DNA of 64,000 bases, taken from assembly GCA_964036665.1 (NCBI GenBank), contig OZ038526.1, positions 21,390,001-21,454,000 of the forward strand. The letters are read 5' to 3'. This stretch comes from Gordius sp. MW1. Its lineage: Eukaryota; Nematomorpha; Gordioida; Gordea; Gordiidae. The notes beneath the pieces were generated by a model that was given only the letters and a program-made list of their open reading frames with translations, did not search any database and was not told where the DNA came from. The number at the start of each line of letters is the position of its first letter. Position 1 is the first letter of the stretch. Of the stretch, positions 35,901 through 45,100 are shown in pieces. A program made the translations under genes and the position numbers.

Positions 35901-38900
35901 ATAATCAAAAGAGAGCGCATAAAGTGCATAGCAATTAATATAAATAATCTGCAATATTATTAAATTAATTCACTCAATATTGCTAGAGGGTATAAATGGA
36001 GAGGCCAGGATGGGCAGCTGCCCCCCTCCAAATCCAAAAATTCTTGATGAAAAAATATTTTTTGTCCTATCTAAACTGCCCCCCCCCCTCTAATATAAAT
36101 TGACTCCGCTCATGGGATCACGTGTATAAATTATCTTTAACATTTATTATGCGGATTGAGAGACAACAACTGCTGTATTTCAAACATGTGTCATTTTGCC
36201 CTATAACAGTCAATTTACCTTCCTCATCACTAGTTTATAAAATTGAACGAACGCGTCAATAAATTAATATTATACAAAGTATAGATGACGCTATATTATT
36301 AAACAAACTTTCATCACAGTTTGTACATTTATAATTTTTATGTATTGTGTACAGCTGATATTTATTTTGTAATGCTGTTTTTGATATCTACCCAATTCAA
36401 TTTTCTTTTTTATTTACCCTTTTAAGCTTATTTAATTAACAAAAATTATACTAATACCATCTATATAATCACTACTTTGCCATGTTATCATTAAAATGGG
36501 GGAAAAAGGGTACACATTTTGTGCGTTGATGAGCAGTCTATCTAGTCTATGAACACGCATTTAATTTGATGTTGACCATATTAATTTTTAATTTTATGTT
36601 GTTTTTGTCGTCGTTTCAAGGAATTTTTCGAGAACGACAAGAAAACGAATCACAACGAGAAGATGTTTTTGATGATGGCCCAATTTTCCATGCTGAACAT
36701 ACAATTAATCATAGAATTTAGCAAACGCCTGCCCGGCTTTCAAACCTTGGTGCGTCAGGATCAAATAACCATCCTCAAGGTATGTGCGCGCCTCTCTAAA
36801 TGCAAAAAATGGTAAAAATTCATCTAAAATTATGGTGGCTTAAATTTCCTAGAAAAGGATCATCCCCCCCCCCCTGCCTTAATTAATTTCAATGCTGGCT
36901 AAGCTCATGACAGCGTCTTTCCTACATAGACTAAATAGACTGCTCATCCCCTTTGTAAAAGTGTTGCCTCGTTTACCGCCATTTTAAAAGGTGAAATGAT
37001 GAGACTGTTATACTGCTAGAGAATGGTAATCACATATACCCTCTATTAACATATGAAATTTATTATATATTTTTATGAATCTACGACTGAAATTTTTAAA
37101 TATAATTTTAAAAAACTACTATTTACTAATAATATATCGTTAGTCGTGATTTAAGAATAAAAAGACTAAAAAATTGTCAATAAAAAACACTAATTTAATG
37201 AAATTAAGTAACTTTAGTTTTAGCGCCACCTATACTTCGTTGAATATTATAATAGACATGCATATATTTTTTTATTTTTGAAATATAACCTAATTAATAG
37301 AAGATTGTAAATAATCACAGAATAAAATATATTATTGCCCTTAAAATAAAATATTTTTATTTACGAATATTTAATTTTAAAGTTTGATTTAAAATACGCA
37401 AATTGTTATGAAATAAAATTTTAAGGTATTTACGTATAATAAGTTTAATTAATATATAAAAATAAGATGACAAATTATCTTGCTCCAATATATGTTGAGA
37501 CAAATCATCAAAAAGAGAGGTGCCAATTATTTTAGAAAAAATTTTATTTTTAATAATTACATATACAGGTGATTTGGATTTCAATATAAGATCTTTGATT
37601 TTTTCAATGGAACATTTTAAGAACCCTAAAAAATATTATCAACTCATTATAGAATTTACCAGGATTAACATCAAGACAAATGCTCCACCTTCTTAATGAT
37701 GATTCTGAAGGGAGGCAAATAATATTCCTAAGGTGCCTATATGCACTTGCTGAATAATAGTGCAATGTGAGGGCTAATTGTTTGAATGGTTGGCTAAAGA
37801 ATTGTTAATGCTCCTTGTCGGTGCAGGTTTCTAAAATTTTATAATTACAATAATTGATTTAATAATACTTTTTGAAGATGCTCTGGTAAATTAAAAATTG
37901 TATGTATTGCACCTTCTCTAAGTTGCTTATATTTATTGGGGGTGGGATAAAATAAATCAGGAGTAAAATGGGCACTGCACATTAGGGATTCTTTGGTTGG
38001 AATAAAATCTCTTTTGGCATTATGAAGCCAATTCTTAAGAATTGGTTTGTTCTTTAGGGGAAACCTAATTAGTTAGTTGATGAGCAAATAATATATATAA
38101 AAAATAACATAAGAATAAATGTTAATCATATATTAAAGTGTATGATGGTTTAATATATTTTTAAATTTACTTGTGGAAGGAAAGATCCTTATTTTTAGGT
38201 CTAGAATTGTTTCATCCATAACAGCACAATATGCCATTATGTTATTTTAGTTATTCCTATCAAACTTAAAATCATTTAACACCTCACATCATGATGTCAC
38301 CACAATACGACTTGATAGTAATCGTAATTACTTAATTAATTAACAAGCAAGAATTCATATAATCAAATATATACACAAAACATATAAAATAAATATGTTT
38401 TAATCGATGTATTATTAAAATATAGTTTAAACATAGCAAATAACAATTAACTTACTTATGACTGTTCACCTTTTAAAATGGCGGAATGTTGGGTACACAC
38501 TTTTCAAATGAATGCCACTTCGATGAGCAGTCTATTAGTCTATGCTTTCCTATCTCGTCTTGTCCTATCCAAGCTGTGGGTTTGGGTTGGTGTGTCGTAA
38601 AAACGGCTGCCTGTTTTTTGTTTGGTCCACGACCTTTGGTTTTAGTCGGTTAAACTTTTCTTGGTCGACCTCTAGGGTTGGTCGTAATTTGAAAAACAGA
38701 CCAGAGCCTACTGCTAGTCTAAGTTGAACCCAAGGTCGTCGGCCAAACAAAGCACCCAGCCGTTTTTACAACACTAGCGTGAAGAGGTTTAGAAATGAAG
38801 TTTGACGCGTATTTGCATCCTTGGCGTCGCTTCAATTGGATGCATCCTGAGACTCAAGGAGCTAGCTAGGATTATCAATTAACTATTTATAGACAAACAA

Positions 38901-41702
38901 TTAATTATAATTTAAGGGGGGGGGGGGGGGCACTTGCCCCTTTTTACAACACCTCCCCCCCCCCCCCTTACCTTTAAGCAAGCTCTACTCAATTCCTTCG
39001 CGTTTCCACTTTCTCGCGCTCGCATTAATTAATCTTCAAGGTCTTTCTGCTTTCTCAGTTCCGCTTCGTTATTAGAAGGAGGAAGATACAACGAGAGAGT
39101 ACGAGTTTTAAGTAAACCATACACCTAACTCGTGGAGCACCCCCCCCCTCTACTTAACTGTATAAATTAGCACCAAATTTTGGCTAGAGGCCCGTTGCAT
39201 AAATCCAGTGCCCCGACTCGTGCTCGTGTTATTAATATTGCTATGCACTTTATGGGCTCGCTTTTGGTTGTCCGTCCTGTCTTGACCAACTTTTAATTTT
39301 TCAATAATTGCCGTGGAAACTTACACGGGATTTTAATGGCTGTAAAGACTTATGCTTCTGTAAACGACACTATTATTTTGCTTTTGCAAATAGACTAGCT
39401 AATGACCGCTGGTTGGCTTTAATTTTTTGACCTCGCTCGAGCCCAATATCCATTATTGTTTATGGCCCTACTGATTTAATTATTAAATAATCGATAGTTT
39501 ATTGAATACTCTTATCAGACTTCCCGAAAGGTCATTTTGCCCCCCCCCCTCCCTTTCTGCTCGATCTAGTTTTTTTCGCGAAGAACGCGAATGTTTGCTT
39601 TTGCCTTTGTTTAAACGAAACGCGCTAGGCCTTGCTTTCTAAACGATTCGCCTTAGCTCTCCCCTCCTCAAAACGCAACAAAAAAATCCTTAGGCATCTT
39701 ACCTATCTCCGGTGGAATTTTTTTGAAAATTGTTATAATTTTAGGGTTTTTCGATTTACAATTTTACGATTGGTTTTAGTTACCATGGTGCACGCTGTTT
39801 GACATAAATAATCTGGACACTTGGAAGACTAAAGGTTTTAGGTAGGCGGGCAAAACTTCGATAAATTGCATTAATAGCTTTTGCCAATTCGTAGGACTAA
39901 TTTTACCTTAAGCTCTGGCCCTTTTAATAAGCACAAAATCAATTTAGCTCCATTTTCTATCTCTTAAACTTTTTATTTATCCGTGAAACAAGGTTATAAA
40001 TATATTAATTAGAAATAGGATTTATCCATGCGAAGTAATGATAGTTTAGGATAAGGGTAATTATATAGTAATTTTAACTCTTTATTAATTAATAGGGCAA
40101 GGGGTAGGGACATAATCAGACAAAGAAAGAGTTACATTTATTTAATTATAGCAATAATATTATCTAGAAAATGTTATATACAAATAAAAGTTATACTAAA
40201 TTAAACTATTCTTTTTTCACGTATTCACATATACGAAACAACCAAAAGTAAAGCCTTCTCGTTTGGTATTTTTATTACTGTTTTAATATTCCATGCAAAT
40301 TCAAATTCAAAAATTTATTTAAAATTCAATTCTAATTTTAAAATGTGAATTTTTTGCGTCTTCTCTAGGCATGCATGTACGAGATTATGTTGATCAAAAC
40401 GGCCCGGCGCTACGACATCAACACGGATACCATCGTGTGTTGTAACAACAAGCCGTACACCCGTGAAAATTTTAAGATCGCCGGTATCGTAGAAGTGTGC
40501 GACTCCATGTTCGACTTTTGCCGAGGCATGGCCCTCCTCAAGGTCGATAACGCGGAATACGCTCTCCTCACCTCCATATGCCTGTTCGAAGGTAAGTTCA
40601 GTCGCGTTTTTGGTCGATAAGGTCTTTCAGCTTGCCTCGTGGGAGCGTGTGTCATTTCATCGTCTGTTTTTTTTCTAGTTTCGTTTTCTATACTTCTAAC
40701 CTCCATATGCCTGTTCGAAGATAAGTTAAGGCCTGGTTTTGGTCGATTTGGTCTTTCAGCTTTCCGCGCGGGGGCACGTGTCCGTCTGCTTTTTCATCTA
40801 GCATCGTTTTCTTTATTCTTTACTTCTGATAATAATAATCGTTCGTTTGTTTTTATCTTGGCACTTCTTATTTTCGTTCTTGTCATGAAACTTCCCGTGG
40901 AAGGCCATCTTAATTTCTGATAATCAATTGTTTTACCCATTTTGTCATTTAAATCATTACTTCTTATTTTAATTTGTCTTATTTGATTTGTTATTTAGGC
41001 GTTCCTCGTGAGAGCTCTATTATTTTTGCCGTCTGCTTATTTTATTGGTTGGTTCTCTTTTTCGCTCAATTTAATTTTCACTTTCGTCATATTCGATTCG
41101 TTATTTAGCCGAGATATGCGTCATATTTTTTGCTGGTTATTTTCTCTATATTTTTAACAATTACCTTTATTCAGCTAGTCTTTGTTCTACAGCTTTAGCA
41201 TCGATTCTTTTATTCGGGTAATTTTTTAATTTTATCGTCCGCATTGCTACTTATCGTCTGCCTTTTTTACGGGAGATATTAAGTTGTTTGATAAATTTAA
41301 TTATTTACTTTTTAATAGTTAGATTTTTATAAGTGTTTAAAAAACAATTTTATAATTAAAGCGCTCTTTCACCTACAATAAATTATATACATATATATTT
41401 AATTTATATATGTACATAATTTTTGTTATAATTCTCATCATTCCGTAGAACGACCGTCTCTGCTGGAACCGAAGAAAGTGGAAATTATTCAGGAATACTA
41501 CCTCGATACTCTACGATCTTACATAGATTGTCACAGACCGACGGGTTCGAATATGTTGGCTCGGCTCTTAGTCAAACTCCGCGACCTTAGAGAACTCAAT
41601 AACAACCACTCCTCCATGCTGTACTCCCTCAAAGTTCAAAACTTTCAAATTCCACCCCTCATGGCTGAACTTTGGGATTTACCGGATAATTTTCAAAATT
41701 AA
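23595..41702 (+). CDS. EcR: Ecdysone receptor-like nuclear receptor (EcR, NR1H group), seven exons
   Basis: Ligand-activated nuclear transcription factor; in arthropods EcR binds 20-hydroxyecdysone as a heterodimer with RXR/USP. Exons 23595(or 23613)-23922, 29163-29306, 29685-30236, 30748-31097, 36621-36779, 40369-40591 and 41449-41702 join in phase into 669 codons. Residues about 88-157 form the DNA-binding domain with all eight zinc cysteines; about 158-425 a very long low-complexity hinge; about 425-660 the ligand-binding domain. Diagnostic EcR wording includes [41 protein letters not shown] and the AF-2 helix LMAELWDL. Oddities: P-box valine, FFLRC instead of FFRRS, and GC-rich exons 3-4 in an AT-rich locus. 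The first exon may be internal: an acceptor-like TTTCAG ends at 23612 in phase 0, so an isoform-specific upstream exon is possible. Confidence 0.88.
24448..24470. repeat. AT dinucleotide microsatellite
   Basis: ACATATATATATATATATAT run in EcR intron 1. Confidence 0.85.
25950..26165. repeat. ACTTGGCAAC-type repeat
   Basis: Two units with AAAACTTGGCAACCTA and AAAACTTGGCAATCTAG plus AAAACTGAGCCTTTC, related to the tandem repeat in RBM39 intron 8 (48880-50390). Confidence 0.5.
26664..26823. mobile_element. Family A MITE, copy 7
   Basis: Left GAAAAAACGGCTGGATTTG and GGTCGACCTTTGG; right AAACCCAGCCGTTTTTACAA then CAC. In EcR intron 1. Confidence 0.75.
28237..28344 (-). mobile_element. hAT-like GGGTCGGGT element, minimal copy
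   Basis: 108 bp from TAGAGGCCGGCAAAGTCACT to GGTCACCCGTGCAGGCCTCT plus A. Flanks CTTTTTAG and CTTTAAAG match at 6 of 8. In EcR intron 1. Confidence 0.65.
28890..29065. mobile_element. Family A MITE, copy 8
   Basis: GAGTTGTAAAAACGGCTGGA left; AACAAAACCCAGCCATTTTC and GCAACATTA right. Ends about 100 bp before EcR exon 2. Confidence 0.75.
29163..29306 (+). CDS. EcR: EcR exon 2: second zinc finger
   Basis: Begins after a pyrimidine tract ending in AG at 29161-29162, the only AG close by that keeps the frame open. It completes the P-box as K-V-F-F-L-R-C and encodes the second finger (C-x5-C-x9-C-x2-C) with [14 protein letters not shown] and [10 protein letters not shown]. Donor T|GTAAGT. CEMD, RRKC and VGMRPEC strongly favour EcR. 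The stretch before the first cysteine is unusually divergent. Confidence 0.88.
29685..30236 (+). CDS. EcR: EcR exon 3: long low-complexity hinge
   Basis: Exon of 184 codons, acceptor GTGCAG, donor G|GTAAGT, joining in frame to give [15 protein letters not shown] followed by nine alanines with one valine break, then Pro/Ser/Thr-, Ala- and Gly/Asn-rich stretches. The base composition is strongly GC-rich. Typical EcRs carry a basic, lysine-rich extension after MRPECVV; here it is reduced to RQRSRQ. The open frame, phase and composition support a real exon. Confidence 0.8.
30319..30428. mobile_element. Family A MITE, copy 9 (right arm missing)
   Basis: TA then GTGTTGTAAAAGGGGTTGGG, TTTGGTCGACCTTTGG and TTTTAGTCGACC; the mirror arm is absent. 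In EcR intron 3. Confidence 0.7.
30748..31097 (+). CDS. EcR: EcR exon 4: distal hinge and start of ligand-binding domain
   Basis: Acceptor CCATCAG, donor GAG|GTAATT. The first ~75 codons are hinge (Gly/Pro/Ala-rich, acidic PDDDALYVS). The end encodes [20 protein letters not shown] and [12 protein letters not shown], matching helix 1 of the EcR ligand-binding domain (pattern LIxRLVxYQxxxExPSEE). The exon end and its donor context are repeated at 31315-31324 and 31526-31535. Confidence 0.85.
31095..31740. repeat. Tandem duplication carrying the exon 4 splice-donor context
   Basis: 31095-31323 and 31528-31740 are diverged copies of the same ~215 bp. Both begin (A)GGTAATTCCT, then share GCTTTGCATTGTTAGTC-like, AACTCAT, TATACCAA and ATGATACAAATGTAATGTTT-like segments. 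Copy 1 ends with GAGGTAATT again. A 204-bp inverted-repeat element (31324-31527) separates them. Confidence 0.78.
31324..31527. mobile_element. Unclassified element with perfect 21-bp inverted ends
   Basis: Begins CTAGAGTTGTTAAATTGC and ends with the exact reverse complement; the perfect inverted repeat is 21 bp. Flanked by direct GTAATT (31318-31323 and 31528-31533). The interior is GC-richer, with a TATAAAAAGG box near 31447 and GCGCGTTAGCAC-type palindromic bits. Superfamily unknown. Confidence 0.7.
31854..31946. mobile_element. Family A MITE, copy 10 (degenerate)
   Basis: GGTGTTGTTAGTCGACTAAG and CTTGGTCCGTTTTTGTTAAG resemble the family interior; termini are lost. In EcR intron 4. Confidence 0.5.
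32080..32216. repeat. GGGCGTAGCC-type element
   Basis: CTCTCCCCCTTTAAATCC, then CCCCCTCTAATTTCAAGCCT and GGCTGCGCCCATA: the right end of the family. In EcR intron 4. Confidence 0.55.
32265..34036. repeat. Composite repeat with two internal tandem arrays
   Basis: Head GCTGACCCGGCAAACATTGT. Block 1 has a 161-bp period: CTTACATAAACGATGAAAAT at 32381, 32542, 32703 and 32864, with CGCCCGCCATCCCTCC. Block 2 has six ~157-228-bp units, each with AAAACTACTGGACCGATTTG and its inverted partner CAAATCGGTCCAGTAGTTTT. Tail: ACAAACAAACACAATCAAAC ending in TTTTTATATATAAGATTT. Open frames here are repeat translations. In EcR intron 4. Confidence 0.85.
34915..35062 (+). repeat. Family C fragment (tail half)
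   Basis: GCGAAACTGACTTCCAAATA, ATTGCTGACCTTTGCTTACT and TTTTTGTGCCCGCACGTGTT match the tail of family C as seen at 59925-60050. Confidence 0.6.
35068..35155. mobile_element. hAT-like GGGCCCG element, left end
   Basis: TAGAGACCTGCAACGGGCCT then GGCCCGCCCCGC and CCGCCCCGGGCCCG. Right end not recognised. Confidence 0.5.
35530..36170 (-). repeat. Family C, long inverted copy
   Basis: Reverse complement of 2100-2700: TTTGGCCGGGGT, GCAACGGTCAGCATTAATTT, CCGTATAAGTTTCCACGGCA, GTGCATAGCAATTAATATAA and TCACTCAATATTGCTAGAGG. It includes the C-rich GCAGCTGCCCCCCTCC segment and ends next to a P-type element fragment. In EcR intron 4. Confidence 0.78.
36162..36551. mobile_element. P-superfamily MITE, 5'-truncated
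   Basis: Matches 57690-58055 closely (CAACAACTGCTGTATTTCAA, CAGTCAATTTACCTTCCTCA, CATCACAGTTTGTACATTTA) and ends GATGAGCAGTCTATCTAGTC then TATG, the family right end. The left terminus is missing where family C begins. Ends 69 bp before EcR exon 5. Confidence 0.75.
36621..36779 (+). CDS. EcR: EcR exon 5: ligand-binding domain helices 3-5
   Basis: Fifty-three codons, phase 0 at both ends, acceptor TTTCAAG, donor AAG|GTATGT. Encodes [19 protein letters not shown] and RQDQITILK, the nuclear receptor signature region (EFxKRLPGF, DQITxLK) that forms the coactivator groove. Two P-superfamily elements flank it, ending 69 bp before and starting 145 bp after. Confidence 0.9.
36925..38544 (-). mobile_element. 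P-superfamily transposon with perfect 8-bp duplication
   Basis: 1,620 bp, starting CATAGACTAAATAGACTGCT and ending GATGAGCAGTCTATTAGTCT then ATG. Direct CTTTCCTA copies flank it exactly (36917-36924 and 38545-38552). Subterminal CCGCCATTTTAAAAGGTGAA is mirrored near 38466. A transposase remnant lies on the minus strand. The 8-bp duplication, CATA ends and protein remnant place it with P elements. In EcR intron 5. Confidence 0.85.
37354..37775 (-). pseudogene. P-element-type transposase remnant
   Basis: Minus-strand reading gives [18 protein letters not shown] and [13 protein letters not shown], then after a frameshift near 37610 [20 protein letters not shown] and [20 protein letters not shown] before a stop. 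LPSxSSLRRW and the terminal [10 protein letters not shown] helix resemble P/THAP9 transposases. Only two short pieces remain; no THAP zinc finger seen. Confidence 0.65.
38592..38774. mobile_element. Family A MITE, copy 11
   Basis: GTGTCGTAAAAACGGCTGCC left; CACCCAGCCGTTTTTACAAC plus AC then TA right. In EcR intron 5. Confidence 0.8.
38917..38970. repeat. Paired G-run and C-run
   Basis: A run of about 13 G followed by CACTTGCCCC, a short spacer and about 11 C; could form a hairpin. Similar pairs occur near 7150-7280, 12928 and 28380-28420. Confidence 0.6.
39230..39485 (+). repeat. Family C copy
   Basis: TTGCTATGCACTTTATGGGC, GGTTGTCCGTCCTGTC, ATAATTGCCGTGGAAACTTA, GACCGCTGGTTGGCTTTAAT and TCCATTATTGTTTATGG. 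In EcR intron 5. Confidence 0.75.
40369..40591 (+). CDS. EcR: EcR exon 6: ligand-binding domain, EcR signature
   Basis: Acceptor TTCTCTAG, donor GAAG|GTAAGT. Encodes [30 protein letters not shown], a Phe-Cys-Arg-Gly-Met stretch and [26 protein letters not shown] and [10 protein letters not shown] are characteristic of EcR ligand-binding domains. A decayed copy of its 3' end lies in the next intron. Confidence 0.92.
40561..40830. repeat. Duplication of EcR exon 6 end and donor into intron 6
   Basis: 40570-40692 and 40693-40820 are diverged copies. The second repeats ACCTCCATATGCCTGTTCGA then AGATAAGTT where the true donor reads AGGTAAGTT, followed by TTTTGGTCGATTTGGTCTTT and TCAGC in both. 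The GT of the donor is AT in the copy, so it should not splice. Fainter repeats of CGTCTGCTT/CCTCGTG follow to about 41060. Confidence 0.8.
41449..41702 (+). CDS. EcR: EcR exon 7: ligand-binding domain end, AF-2 and stop
   Basis: Acceptor CCGTAG. Encodes [18 protein letters not shown], then helices 10-11 and a terminal AF-2 helix LMAELWDL followed by a short PDNFQN tail and TAA at 41700. The glutamate of the phi-phi-x-E-phi coactivator motif is present, so the activation function looks intact. Confidence 0.92.
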
Positions 41703-43090
41703 TCCCTACGGCAAGACTCATCTCTCGAGTGGATCGCTATCATCATCATATTTGATGATTCAAACGGTTTTTAAAATACGTCTATTTTCTCTTTCATTCA
41801 CTAACCACCCCACGCCATCTTACTTTTATATATGCGTGGATGGAACATCTCGCTCTCAGGAGACTAGATCGACCACTACTCATCAAAACACTTTTATATA
41901 CGTACGTAAGATATTTATATATACATCCACCACGAGCATCACCTTCAAAAATAGCGATAGACATATATTAGATATATCTATCTATATATGTATAGTTCAC
42001 GATAAACACAACTTCTTTCTAAAGGAGACGGGTGTGTATTCTCTCGTTATAGTTTCTCACTCCCTTTCCCCTCTCTATGTCTCATTTTGATATCGTAGCG
42101 CCCTGCTAGGCCCCTCCTTTTTTACTAACAGCTTTTTTGTACACCACACACACGGCTCTTTTATACCACGTTTTACCTTTATTATTTTGCACCGTACCCC
42201 CTCTAATCTTAATTTCTGTATTTTACGAGCCTCAACTGTACATACTTTTTTTGGGACGCTAACTAACTTTCCCAACATTTGTATAATTAAGCCAATGGGG
42301 GGCTGCATCAAACAAATATCCAAAGAATCATAGCTAATGACAATTTTCTACCAATTCCTCTGAGCCCAGCGTTTAGTTAATAATTAGCGCACTCGACCGT
42401 TATTTGTCTATCCTATTTATACCCCTCATTTTAGTAATATGTATTACTTTGCCTTACTACGTTCCAATCAGTGTGGTGCATAAATTTCTTTTTATACCCG
42501 TTGTTGTAGTCCTGATACCTTTTCAGACCAATTTCTTACTACGCCTCTCTCTCCTTTTTGCGATTCGTGATCTTTTCTACCCTTATCTTTTATTTAACGG
42601 ATTTTTATCGGCTTGTTCAAGTTACTTTTTCTTTTATCTTCGCGTTATACCCGTTACACACATACAAATATATTATCTATTTACATGCATACAAATACGA
42701 AAATTAATCATGGCGTAATTAATTTAATCACAACAATATGATTATATACCATCCGAAACGATTCTTTTTCTCTACCATCGTAATGTATACTACGTTCGAA
42801 TCATTTTTAATCACACAAATATTTTTATGAAATAGCCGGCCCTCCCCCCCCCCCCCCTCTGGCCCACAAATGATTTTTCTCCTTCTTTCTTCTAACTCAC
42901 ATTTTACCTATATATTATATAATCGTGACTAAGGCCTCATCTTGTCCCTCAGAATAAATTCACTTACATTATATCCTACGTATATATATAAATAGATATT
43001 TAATATCTTACTGATGATGATCCCAAATTTATTATCGAAACAGTTTTTTAATAAAATTACTTTGTAACGGGGAATACTTTATCGTTTTTG
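41703..43090 (+). other. Probable 3' untranslated region of EcR and following AT-rich DNA
   Basis: Pyrimidine- and AT-rich DNA after the EcR stop without recognisable coding. AATAAA at 42952-42957 is one possible polyadenylation signal; others exist. Hydrophobic open frames here (such as 42404-42718) reflect T-rich composition. A C-run of about 15 lies near 42843. The 3' end of the transcript cannot be fixed from sequence. Confidence 0.45.
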
Positions 43091-43282
43091 TTATCATTTT
43101 TTCTGAGATGTTATTCAGAGGGTTGTGAAGTGAATTTCGTTTTGACTCTAGATACCAAATATGGATGTCATGAACAGACGTAGATTGTGACCAAATGTGC
43201 TAAATGCTCTTGGAATTTTTAAGAAAAGTCTTTTTATATTTCAGGCGGCACATCAACCTTAATTATAATGTAAATCTCAATT

Positions 43283-43457
43283 AAAGCTTTGCACGGGCTG
43301 CCTAAGCCCGGCGGAGAAGATATAAAATGGCGGGCTCGAGCTTTATAAAAATGGAGCGAGCCGGGTTTATTATTTGATGGGCCCGGAACCGGCCCAGGGT
43401 TACATATTACTTAGGGGCGGGCTGATTGACCCAAATAGGCCTGTTGCAGGTCCCTAA
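43283..43457. mobile_element. hAT-like GGGCCCG element, degenerate
   Basis: Left AGCTTTGCACGGGCTGCCTA, right GGCCTGTTGCAGGTCCCTAA; GC-rich inside with GGGCCCGGAACCGGCCC. Between EcR and RBM39. Confidence 0.55.
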
Positions 43458-43631
43458 GGTAATCGAAAGAGGGAAGATCCAAGATTTGGGAACATATTAT
43501 TGATACGCACTTGAAGAGGTAGGAGTTCGAGTAAATTTTGAAAAAAAAATTACACGTAGGAATAGTTGATTATTAAGCTTGACAAATGGCTATGGAAATT
43601 TTTTTCGAATCGCCCTAAACCCTTCCCCTAA

Positions 43632-43789
43632 TGTTGTAAAACGCCTGGGTTTGTTTGGTCGACCATTGGTTTTAGTCGACTTAAAATACACAAACCAACG
43701 GGTTTTCCACATAAATGGACCAAAGTTTGTTTCTCAATCCTTTGGTAACCAATGGTCGACCAAATAAAATCCAACCCTTTTTACAACAC
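43632..43789. mobile_element. Family A MITE, copy 12
   Basis: ATGTTGTAAAACGCCTGGGT and TGGTCGACCATTGG left; AATGGTCGACCAAATAAAAT and TTTTTACAACAC then TA right. Confidence 0.78.
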
Positions 43790-43889
43790 TACCCTCCCTA
43801 CCCGTGTAAAATTGATGCTAGTTACTCAAAGGCATGGACAAATTATGGACAGAACAAATCATATTTTGTAACTATATTTAATAGAAATA

Positions 43890-44032
43890 ATCATGGGCGT
43901 AGCCAGCATTGAGATTAAAGGGGGGCAATAATGATTAAGGGAGGGGCAAAAGGATCATTTTTTAAAATTTTAAATCTCAACAAATTTTTGGATTTAGAGG
44001 GGAACAACCGCTCCTACGCCTATGGAAATAAC
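43890..44032. mobile_element. GGGCGTAGCC-type element, near-complete
   Basis: Left ATCATGGGCGTAGCCAGCAT with GGGGGGCAATAATGATTAAG; right GGATTTAGAGGGGAACAACC then CCTACGCCTATG. Inverted ends and A/T core; about 140 bp. No protein. Confidence 0.65.
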
Positions 44033-44488
44033 CTATTTAATAGTCATTATAAAGGGTGTTAGGATGGGTTCGGATAAATTAAAAAGGCATCGAGCTGATG
44101 AAAAGAAACTGTAAAAGGCTATCATTACAACGTAACCAAAACAAAAACATATATTTCGACACCATTTTTCTATGGTCCTTATTTCAAAAGTTATTATTAC
44201 ATTTTATGAGCCCTATAATTTATAAAATGTATACATACTTCTTAACGAAGTGTTAACTTTAGTGTTTATTGACCCAATCCTTTAATTTTTAAACATGTAA
44301 TTACTAGACTATTTTAAATTTTCAAAACGCTGGCAATAACCTGATCGCTTTTTATTGATCCAAACATTTGAAATAAGAAAAGTTCAAGAATTGAAATTAG
44401 ATAAAGAAAAGGTCTGAGTATGAATTATTATTAAAACTCATGTTATTGAATAAACACCTAAAATAAAAGGAGATGTTAAGTTCCTTCG

Positions 44489-44550
44489 GTGTTATTTAGT
44501 AGACTAAAACCAAAAATCGACAAAATAAAACCCAGCCCCTTTTGCAACAC
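44489..44550. mobile_element. Family A MITE, copy 13 (short)
   Basis: GTGTTATTTAGTAGACTAAA left, ACCCAGCCCCTTTTGCAACA then C right; centre deleted. Confidence 0.6.
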
Positions 44551-44990
44551 TATTAAAGCGTCATATTTCTCGAAATTTTAACAAAATACGTATTTATAGG
44601 GGATATATTTGCCTAAACCGAAACTTATGATATCAACCTGTTTTATACGTTGACAACAATCGTCAAATTTAAAGGCCAAATATTTTTCAATAGGCGACGA
44701 ATTACAAGAAGCTATGTTGTTTTTATTCAAAATTAATCCACCATACCACAAGGAAATTTATTTATTTAACCCTCAATTAATCGAGACACGCATATAGGCA
44801 GGTACATGACGATACAGAGTAATAATATCATTATCACATAGTAAACGCGCGAAATGAACGCGAAGAAAAAAAATTAAGAAATTCGTCGCTCTACAATGTA
44901 TATGTACAATCTATGGAGGAAGGGGGGGGGGGTGGCAAAGGGAGTTCGGTGCCCCTTCTAGAAGCTTAGTTCTTGGGAAAATAAAAGGAT

Positions 44991-45100
44991 TTATTCTCTG
45001 GAAGTTGACACCTTGAGACGTTTCTGAGCAGTTATAGATGCTTCACCAAACAAGGTAAAGTAATTGGCCATCGGAATGTATGCTGCTGTTATCATTTTAC
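44991..45100 (-). CDS. RBM39: RBM39 exon 13 with stop codon
   Basis: Acceptor CTCATAG; encodes GKMITAAYIPMANYFTLFG and ends KVSTSRE-stop (TAA, complement of 44991-44993). An AATAAA overlaps the stop codon and could serve as a polyadenylation signal only if the UTR is very short. Confidence 0.9.

Noticed and set aside
42404..42718. Hydrophobic 104-codon frame like a membrane protein
   Set aside because: T-rich DNA after the EcR stop; no family likeness or start context, so composition explains it.
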